From positions 1 to 14,366 of the forward strand of contig JAHWJK010000035.1 of the NCBI GenBank assembly GCA_019348445.1: a stretch of DNA of 14,366 nt, in the 5' to 3' direction. The DNA comes from Actinomycetota bacterium. Its GTDB lineage: Bacteria > Actinomycetota > CADDZG01 > WHSQ01. Made by a program: the position numbers and the translations under genes. Numbering within the stretch: the first letter of the stretch is position 1; each line of letters begins with the position of its first letter. This document shows positions 1 to 5,223 of this stretch, piece after piece. Below the pieces are notes generated by a model, which was given only the letters and a program-made list of their open reading frames with translations, made no database searches and had not been told where the DNA came from.

Positions 1-1
1 C

Positions 2-1795
2 CGACCAGATCGGCTCGAGGAGAGTGACTCCCGCTTTCTCCACCGCGTCCTTCATGCCTTGCTGCGCGGCGAGCTGGAATGCCATGTCCGAGGAGTCGAC
101 GGAGTGGTACTTGCCGTCGTAGAGGTCGACCTTCAAGTCGATCATCGGGAAGCCCGTACCGACTCCCTGTTCCATGGCGGCGCGGACGCCCTTCTCGACC
201 GACGGGATGAATTGGTTCGGGACCGACCCGCCGAAGATCGAGTCGACGAACTGGAAGCCCTCGCCGCGCGGCAGCGGCTCCACCCGCAGGTTGCAGATCC
301 CGTACTGCCCATGGCCACCGGACTGCTTGACGTGGCGCCCCAGCGCTTCTGCCTTCGAGCGCAGCGTCGACCGGTACGCGACCTTGAACGGCGCGTCTCC
401 GACCTCGACGGAGAACTTCCGCTTCAACTTCTGCAATGCAGCATCGAGGTGCGCGTCGCCCATGCCCCACAGGATCGTCTGATGCGTTTCGTCGTTCCGT
501 TCGAGTTTGAGCGCAGGGTCTTCCTCGATGATCTTCTGGAGCCCGATCATCAATTTGTCCTCGTCGCCCTTCGTCTTCGGAACGATCGCCTTTGGCAGCA
601 GCGGCTCGGGTGGTTCGATCCTCGGGAAGACGACGGGAGCCGACTTGTCCGCGATCGTGTCGCCCGTGACGGTGTGCGCGAGTTTCGCGACCGCGCCGAT
701 ATCGCCCGCCACGAGCTCGCTCAACTGCTCCTGGTTCTTGCCCCGCATCGTGAAGACATGCCCGATCCTTTCGTCGACCTTCTGCGTCGAGTTGTGGATC
801 GTGGTGTCGCCTTTGAGGGTCCCGGAGTAGACGCGGAAGAAGTTGACGTGTCCGACGTAGGGGTCGGTCATGGTCTTGAAGACGAGGGCCGAGAGTGGCG
901 CGTCTTTCTTCGGCTCCCGCGCCGTCCCGTCTTCGCCTTCGACCGGGGGCCGGTCGAGCGGCGACGGTCCGGCGCTAAGGATCACGTCGGCGAGCCGGTC
1001 GATGCCGATCAGGTTCGTCGCAGAGCCCACGACGACGGGGAACATCGTCGCGTCGTCGATGCCGTCGTGCAGCGCCTTGATGACCTCGTCGCGCGTTATC
1101 TCGCCACCTTCGAGATAACGCTCGAGAAGGTCGTCGTCGCTCTCGGCAATCGAGTCCAGTAGATCGGAGTGCACCTCGTTGACCCTCGGCATCCGGTCTT
1201 CCGGGATCGGGACCTCGGTTGCCTTACCGGTCGAGAACTCGTATTCGTACGCGGTCTCGTCGATCACCGAGATCACGCCTTTGAAGTCGTGCTCGCGGCC
1301 GAGCGGGAGCGAGATCGGTGCAACTGCCTTCCCGAACGCGTCGCGCAGTTCGTCGAGCGTGCGGCGGAACGACGAATTCTCGCGATCGGCTTTGTTGATG
1401 AAGAACATGCGGGGGAGATCGAGTTGCTCCGCGTAGTTCCACGCCTCCTGTGTCTGGACCTCGAGACCCTCTACCGCCGAGACGACGAAGACCGCGAGGT
1501 CCGCGACGCGCATCGCGGCACGCATCTCTCCCACGAAATCGGCGTATCCCGGAGCGTCGAGGACGTTGATCTTGTGGCCGTCCCATTCGATGGGGGCGAG
1601 GGCAGTCGAGATAGAGATCCCCTTGCGGATCTCCTCCTCATCGAAGTCGCAGACCGTATTGCCTTCGGTGATCTTTCCCATCCGCGTCGTGGCGCCCGAC
1701 CGAAAGAGAAGCGCCTCGGCCAGTGAGGTTTTCCCCGATCCTCCATGACCGACGAGGACGATGTTGCGGATGTTCTCGGTGGGATACGTCTTCAC
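2..1795 (-). CDS. fusA2: EF-G-like translational GTPase (EF-G2/FusA2 type), C-terminus cut by window edge
   Basis: Seen: an open minus-strand frame of 598 codons running off the left edge. It starts at a GTG (1795-1793) reading MKTYPTENIRNIVLVGHGGS. GTPase motifs in order are a P-loop GHGGSGKT (residues 16-23), G3 DAPGYADF (80-87) and G4 NKAD (134-137), followed by EF-G domain II-IV sequence including KQSGGHGQYG and a PNQFIPSVEKGVRAAMEQG block. About 100 C-terminal residues (rest of domain V) should lie outside the window. The start is supported by a strong Shine-Dalgarno 8 nt upstream. The P-loop lacks the AHIDAGKT form of canonical EF-G, and the usual catalytic His of DTPGH is Tyr84. From memory, mycobacterial FusA2 carries the same DxPGYADF. 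Known: FusA2 proteins are EF-G paralogues of unsettled role, and M. smegmatis EFG2 is reported to bind guanine nucleotides without ribosome-dependent GTPase activity. Inferred: a specialised paralogue, not the housekeeping EF-G. It is transcribed divergently from the PIM genes. Confidence 0.93.
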   Translation of the reverse strand, partial: MKTYPTENIRNIVLVGHGGSGKTSLAEALLFRSGATTRMGKITEGNTVCDFDEEEIRKGISISTALAPIEWDGHKINVLDAPGYADFVGEMRAAMRVADLAVFVVSAVEGLEVQTQEAWNYAEQLDLPRMFFINKADRENSSFRRTLDELRDAFGKAVAPISLPLGREHDFKGVISVIDETAYEYEFSTGKATEVPIPEDRMPRVNEVHSDLLDSIAESDDDLLERYLEGGEITRDEVIKALHDGIDDATMFPVVVGSATNLIGIDRLADVILSAGPSPLDRPPVEGEDGTAREPKKDAPLSALVFKTMTDPYVGHVNFFRVYSGTLKGDTTIHNSTQKVDERIGHVFTMRGKNQEQLSELVAGDIGAVAKLAHTVTGDTIADKSAPVVFPRIEPPEPLLPKAIVPKTKGDEDKLMIGLQKIIEEDPALKLERNDETHQTILWGMGDAHLDAALQKLKRKFSVEVGDAPFKVAYRSTLRSKAEALGRHVKQSGGHGQYGICNLRVEPLPRGEGFQFVDSIFGGSVPNQFIPSVEKGVRAAMEQGVGTGFPMIDLKVDLYDGKYHSVDSSDMAFQLAAQQGMKDAVEKAGVTLLEPIWS

Positions 1796-1803
1796 GCGGG
1801 TAG

Positions 1804-1810
1804 CTCCCCC
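1804..1810 (-). promoter_or_regulatory. Ribosome binding site of the EF-G2 gene
   Basis: Read on the minus strand this is GGGGGAG, eight bases ahead of the GTG at 1795. It is one of the strongest Shine-Dalgarno-like sites in the window and decides the start: no other start codon in this frame has such a site at proper spacing. Confidence 0.7.
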
Positions 1811-1830
1811 TTTACGAACCGTCGCAGGTG

Positions 1831-1840
1831 TGGCGCGCCA
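1831..1840. repeat. Perfect 10-bp palindrome in the divergent promoter region
   Basis: TGGCGCGCCA equals its own reverse complement. It lies in the 67-bp gap between the divergent starts of the EF-G2 gene (1795) and pgsA (1863), next to candidate -10 elements for both directions. It could be an operator for a dimeric regulator acting on both genes. In GC-rich DNA a palindrome of this length also arises by chance fairly often, so the regulatory reading is tentative. Confidence 0.35.
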
Positions 1841-1850
1841 TCGTAGTCAT

Positions 1851-1856
1851 TACCCT
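1851..1856 (+). promoter_or_regulatory. Candidate -10 element for a leaderless pgsA transcript
   Basis: TACCCT fits the actinobacterial TANNNT -10 pattern and ends six bases before the pgsA ATG at 1863, so transcription could begin at the start codon itself. No Shine-Dalgarno sequence is visible ahead of that ATG, which fits a leaderless message. No convincing -35 hexamer was found. On the opposite strand, TACGAT (1845-1840) is a possible -10 for the EF-G2 gene. Confidence 0.35.
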
Positions 1857-1862
1857 TGCGCC

Positions 1863-2468
1863 ATGCTCGATCAGAAGATCCGCGTCTACTGGGACAAGAC
1901 GATGGCGCCGATCGGCAGGTTCGTCGGTCGTAGCCGGATCAGCCCGAACGCCGTCACTCTCCTCGGGTTGCTGGTCCAGACAGCCGTCGCGTGGTTGATC
2001 CTCGACGGCGCCGTCGTGGCGGCGGGGCTCCTCGCGGTGGTCGCAGGGGTTTTCGACGTACTCGATGGCGCAGTGGCGAAGGCCCGCGGGCTCGTCTCGA
2101 GATTCGGGGCGTTTTTGGACTCGACCGTCGACCGCGTCTCCGACGCCCTCTACTTCCTCCCGATCGCGTGGTTGTACGCCGTGGATCCGGACGTCCCGGC
2201 GCATGACGATGAGTGGGTGGCGGTACTCGCGATGGTGACGCTGGTGCTGTCGTTCATGGTGTCCTACGTGAAGGCCCGCGCCGAGGGTCTCGGCTTCGAA
2301 TGCAAGGTGGGCCTTGCGGAGCGCGCGGAGCGAGTGATCATCGTCGTGCTCGGATTGCTCTTCGACGTGATCCCGATCGCGCTCGCCATCCTCGCCGCAG
2401 CTTCTCTCGTGACCGTGATCCACCGAATCGTCCACGTACGTCGCCAGGCTGCCGCCGGTGACCCGTAG
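1863..2468 (+). CDS. pgsA: Phosphatidylinositol phosphate synthase (CDP-alcohol phosphatidyltransferase)
   Basis: This 201-residue membrane enzyme should join CDP-diacylglycerol to inositol 3-phosphate, giving phosphatidylinositol phosphate, the first step towards PI and PIMs. Seen: the CDP-alcohol phosphotransferase signature D65-x2-D68-G69-x2-A72-K73-x8-G82-x3-D86-x3-D90, with all four metal-binding aspartates. The usual Ala-Arg pair of the signature is Ala-Lys here. Hydrophobic segments lie at about 31-48, 50-64, 95-106, 118-136, 156-170 and 171-187. The stretch KARAEGLGFE...ERAERVIIV resembles mycobacterial PgsA1 (KARAE...ERPERLIIV). The ATG at 1863 was chosen because the protein then starts at the family's usual N-terminus; the frame is open back to 1761, but that would overlap the divergent EF-G2 start. 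The next two genes encode PatA and PimA, as in mycobacteria, which favours PI-phosphate synthase over PG-phosphate synthase. The last 11 bases overlap patA. Confidence 0.9.
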   Translation: MLDQKIRVYWDKTMAPIGRFVGRSRISPNAVTLLGLLVQTAVAWLILDGAVVAAGLLAVVAGVFDVLDGAVAKARGLVSRFGAFLDSTVDRVSDALYFLPIAWLYAVDPDVPAHDDEWVAVLAMVTLVLSFMVSYVKARAEGLGFECKVGLAERAERVIIVVLGLLFDVIPIALAILAAASLVTVIHRIVHVRRQAAAGDP

Positions 2469-3381
2469 CCGCAGACCGGACGGAGAAGGACGGCTCCTTC
2501 AACTCGTTTATTACGGGTATGTAGGAGCGTCGGCAGTCGTCCGGTGGCTTCCCGAGCGCGTGGTGTATTTCCTCGCACAGTCTCTCGGCAGCATCGCGGC
2601 GCGGTTATCGAAGCGGCGGCCGGTCGTGGAGGCGAACCTCGCGCGGATCACGGGCCTCGACCGGGACTCGCAGCGGGTCCAGGAACTCGTCGTCGAGTCG
2701 TTCCGCTCCTATGCGAGGTACTGGCTCGAAACGTTCCGGCTCGTTCGCGAAGATCGGGCCTTCTTCCTCGAACGGTTCAAGGGCATCGGCGCAGACAACA
2801 TCGACGCCGCGCTCGCGCAAGGCAGGGGAGTCATCGTCGTCGTCGGACACCTGGGTAACTGGGACGCGGCCGGAGCGTGGGTCGGCGCGCGCGGGAACCG
2901 GCTAGTGACGGTTGCCGAGGTGCTGCGACCGCGGCGCATGTTCGATTTCTTCCGTGACCACCGAGCTCGCCTCGGCATGACGATCTTTCCCGCCGAGAAG
3001 GGTGCTACGGAGCGGCTCGCCGAAGCCGTCGAGTCTGGAGCCGTCGTCGCGATCTTGGGCGACCGCGATCTCAAGGGAACGGGTCCGGAAGTCACGTTCT
3101 TTGGCGAGCGTGTGACGTTCCCGGCCGGTCCGGCATCGGTGCTGTTCCGAACGAAGGCGCCGCTTCTCGTAGCCGGTGTCTACGGCGTTCGCCTCGACGA
3201 CGGACGATATGGGTGGGAAGCGCACATCTCGGAGCCGCTGGACGTCCCGACCGAGCGTTCGGAGGAGGCGATCGTGCAGGTGACGCAAACGGTCGCTACA
3301 GAAATGGAGGCACTGGTGGCGCGACGTCCCGAGGAGTGGCACGTCATGCAGCCGTTCTGGCCCGCGGACAAGAAGCGATGA
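2458..3381 (+). CDS. patA: Phosphatidylinositol mannoside acyltransferase (LpxL/HtrB family)
   Basis: PatA transfers a fatty acyl group from acyl-CoA to the first mannose of PIM1/PIM2 at the cytoplasmic membrane. Seen: 307 residues with the acyltransferase H-x4-D motif at H131-LGNW-D136, and a second block, DRDLKGTGPEVTFFG (202-216), whose Glu211 probably corresponds to the essential Glu200 of mycobacterial PatA. FPAGP follows at 221-225. The N-terminal 12-45 region is amphipathic or hydrophobic, fitting membrane association. The GTG start at 2458 lies inside the end of pgsA, an 11-base overlap suggesting translational coupling. The stop overlaps the ATG of a 23-codon mini-ORF in an ATGA junction. 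Bacterial lipid A acyltransferases share the fold, but the neighbours and motif spacing fit PatA. Confidence 0.9.
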   Translation: MTRSRRPDGEGRLLQLVYYGYVGASAVVRWLPERVVYFLAQSLGSIAARLSKRRPVVEANLARITGLDRDSQRVQELVVESFRSYARYWLETFRLVREDRAFFLERFKGIGADNIDAALAQGRGVIVVVGHLGNWDAAGAWVGARGNRLVTVAEVLRPRRMFDFFRDHRARLGMTIFPAEKGATERLAEAVESGAVVAILGDRDLKGTGPEVTFFGERVTFPAGPASVLFRTKAPLLVAGVYGVRLDDGRYGWEAHISEPLDVPTERSEEAIVQVTQTVATEMEALVARRPEEWHVMQPFWPADKKR

Positions 3382-3449
3382 AGATCGCCATCGTGTGGGT
3401 GGGCGGGCCGTTATTGGTCGTGTTCGCTGAGACCCGGACACGACGATGA
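3378..3449 (+). CDS. 23-codon mini-ORF bridging patA and pimA, repeating the start of pimA
   Basis: This short frame overlaps the patA stop by ATGA at 3378-3381 and the pimA start by ATGA at 3446-3449, so ribosomes could pass through it from one gene to the next. It encodes MKIAIVWVGG, then a short hydrophobic stretch, then a basic tail TRTRR. Its first 20 bases match the first 20 of pimA at 18 positions, 68 bp apart and in a different reading frame. Likely readings are a remnant of a small duplication that pushed patA and pimA apart, or a coupling leader peptide. No independent function can be assigned. Confidence 0.4.
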   Translation: MKIAIVWVGGPLLVVFAETRTRR

Positions 3450-4537
3450 AGATCGCGCTCGTGTGCCCCTACGCTTGGGACCGGTTCGGTGGCGTGCAGA
3501 CCCATGTGCGGTCGCTCGCTCGCGCGTTGGCCACACGCGACCACGAGACGGTGGTGATCGCACCGTCGGCGGGTGAGGTCGCGACGGACGAACCGGGCGT
3601 GCGTATCGTCGGCCGCGCCCTGCCGGTGCCCGCGAACGGTTCGGTCGCACCGCTATCGTTCGGTCCGCTCGCGGCCGCGGGCATGCGCCGGGAGCTCCGC
3701 GACCTCGAGCCGGATGTCGTGCACATCCACGAGCCTTTGATCCCGAGTCTGTCGCTTCTTGCTTTGTGGAATACCGATTCGCCGACGGTAGGCACGTTCC
3801 ATGCCGCGGCAGAGTCCAGTGCGGGATATCGCATGGCGCGCGGCCTTTTGGACCGAGCCGCTCGTCGTCTAACGGTCCGGACGGCGGTCTCCGATGCAGC
3901 AAGAGCGCTGGCCGCGACTTACTTCCCGGGCGACTTCGAGATCACGCCCAACGGGATCGATGTCGAGCGTTTCGAGAACGCGACTGCGATGAACCTTTCC
4001 GAAGGGCCCCCGTCGGTTCTCTTCTTCTCGCGCTTGGAGAAACGAAAGGGTGTCGAGGTCCTCATCAGTGCCGCGGCACAATTAACCGACATCGACTTCG
4101 AGCTGGTGGTGGCGGGGGACGGTCCTCAAAAGCGAGCCGCTCGTCGGCTCGCGAAGTCCCTGTCGGTGCCGGCGCGTTTCCTCGGGGGCGTGGACGAAGC
4201 CGATCTGCCGGGGGTCTACAGATCCGCGACCGTTTACTGCGCGCCCGCGCTCGGCGGTGAATCGTTCGGGATCGTCCTACTCGAAGCGATGGCGTCCGGT
4301 CTGCCCGTCGTGTGTTCGGACCTTCCGGGCTTCAGGGCCGTCGGCTCGGGCTCGGCCGCGTTCGTGGCCCCGGGTGACGTCGACGGCCTCGCTGCGACGC
4401 TGCGGCGATTGCTCGTCGCGCCCGATGAACGCGCTGAGATGGCCGCGAGAAGTCGCGAGCGTGCCGCGCTATACGACTGGAGCGTTCTCGTGCGCGACGT
4501 CGAGAACATCTACGCACGCGCAGTGTCGGCGGCATGA
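3446..4537 (+). CDS. pimA: Phosphatidylinositol alpha-mannosyltransferase PimA (GT4, GT-B fold)
   Basis: PimA adds mannose from GDP-mannose to the 2-position of inositol in phosphatidylinositol, committing it to PIM synthesis on the inner face of the membrane. Seen: 363 residues. The N-terminal Rossmann domain carries GGVQTH (15-20), the NGSVAPLSFGP segment (64-74), which resembles the PimA NGSVARLRFGP loop, HIHEP (93-97) and His119 in GTFHA. The C-terminal domain has Arg196 and Lys201 in SRLEKRKG and the GT4 E-x7-E pair Glu272/Glu280 in GESFGIVLLEAM. These match the residues known to matter in M. smegmatis PimA (G16, H118, R196, K202, E274). The start gives the expected MKIALVCPYAWDRFGG N-terminus. 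No clear Shine-Dalgarno precedes it, so translation probably depends on reinitiation at the ATGA shared with the mini-ORF. The stop overlaps the ABC ATPase start (ATGA, 4534-4537). Confidence 0.94.
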   Translation: MKIALVCPYAWDRFGGVQTHVRSLARALATRDHETVVIAPSAGEVATDEPGVRIVGRALPVPANGSVAPLSFGPLAAAGMRRELRDLEPDVVHIHEPLIPSLSLLALWNTDSPTVGTFHAAAESSAGYRMARGLLDRAARRLTVRTAVSDAARALAATYFPGDFEITPNGIDVERFENATAMNLSEGPPSVLFFSRLEKRKGVEVLISAAAQLTDIDFELVVAGDGPQKRAARRLAKSLSVPARFLGGVDEADLPGVYRSATVYCAPALGGESFGIVLLEAMASGLPVVCSDLPGFRAVGSGSAAFVAPGDVDGLAATLRRLLVAPDERAEMAARSRERAALYDWSVLVRDVENIYARAVSAA

Positions 4538-5223
4538 ATGCGCAGCGGGTTGCCGCCGCGATCGAGGCCACCGCGCTCGTCAAGACATATACCCAGGGTG
4601 ACGAGGAGATCCGCGCGCTGCGCGGTGTCGATATATCGGTTGCGGCCGGAGAGTTCCTCGCGATAACGGGAGCTTCGGGATCGGGGAAATCGACGCTGCT
4701 GCACATCCTGGGAGGCCTCGATCGTCCCGACGAGGGGCAGGTATGGGTCGAAGGTAGCGCGCTGAGCGACCTCGACGACGAGGCGCTCGCGCTCCTGCGC
4801 CGACGCCGGTTGGGATTCGTCCTCCAGTTCTTCAACCTGCTGCCTACGCTGACCGCCGAGGAGAACGCCGCATTCCCGCTATTGCTGGACGGGGCTCCCG
4901 ACGCTCTCGACCGGGCGCGGTTGTCGTTAGAACGTGTGGGTCTCGGGGCTCGCGCCGCGCATCGACCGGCTCAACTGTCGGGCGGCGAGCAGCAGCGTGT
5001 CGCGCTCGCGCGGGCGCTCGTAACCGAACCCGCCGTCGTCCTGGCGGATGAACCGACGGGGAATCTCGACTCGAAGACCAGTCTCGAGATCCTCGAGCTT
5101 CTCAAGGAAACGGCCGAGGACGGTCAGACGATCGTCATGGTTACGCACGACGACAAGACCGCAGGATTCGCGGATCGGATCGTCGGGCTCGCCGATGGTT
5201 TCCTCGAGGTACGGCCGAAGTGA
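4534..5223 (+). CDS. ABC transporter ATP-binding protein (LolD/MacB type)
   Basis: A 229-residue single-domain ATPase that should power the FtsX-type permease encoded next. Seen: Walker A GASGSGKS (46-53), Q-loop Gln98 in VLQFFNLLP, signature LSGGEQQ (148-154), Walker B VVLADEP with Asp172/Glu173, D-loop GNLDS (176-180) and switch His205 in VTHDD. All catalytic elements look intact. The Q-loop context and short length are typical of the LolD/MacB/FtsE group, which work in lipoprotein transport, mechanotransmission or envelope export rather than uptake. It overlaps both pimA (4534-4537) and the permease (GTGA, 5220-5223), so it is part of the same tightly coupled chain. The substrate cannot be read from the sequence; its position after PIM genes makes a lipid or envelope substrate plausible. 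Confidence 0.93.
   Translation: MNAQRVAAAIEATALVKTYTQGDEEIRALRGVDISVAAGEFLAITGASGSGKSTLLHILGGLDRPDEGQVWVEGSALSDLDDEALALLRRRRLGFVLQFFNLLPTLTAEENAAFPLLLDGAPDALDRARLSLERVGLGARAAHRPAQLSGGEQQRVALARALVTEPAVVLADEPTGNLDSKTSLEILELLKETAEDGQTIVMVTHDDKTAGFADRIVGLADGFLEVRPK

Noticed and set aside
59..1726. Long open frames on the plus strand (59-1162, 1169-1726) opposite the EF-G2 gene
   Set aside because: They are antisense to a clearly conserved GTPase, have no recognisable motifs, and have the Arg/Asp/Val-rich composition of GC-rich shadow frames.
1761..1862. Upstream start giving pgsA 34 extra residues
   Set aside because: It would run through the divergent EF-G2 start and ribosome site, and the extra residues are unlike the N-terminus of the family. 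The ATG at 1863 fits better.
3378..3520. Mini-ORF as the true pimA start, joined by a frameshift
   Set aside because: PimA from 3446 already has the complete family N-terminus with the GGVQTH motif; nothing is missing, and no slippery sequence is seen.
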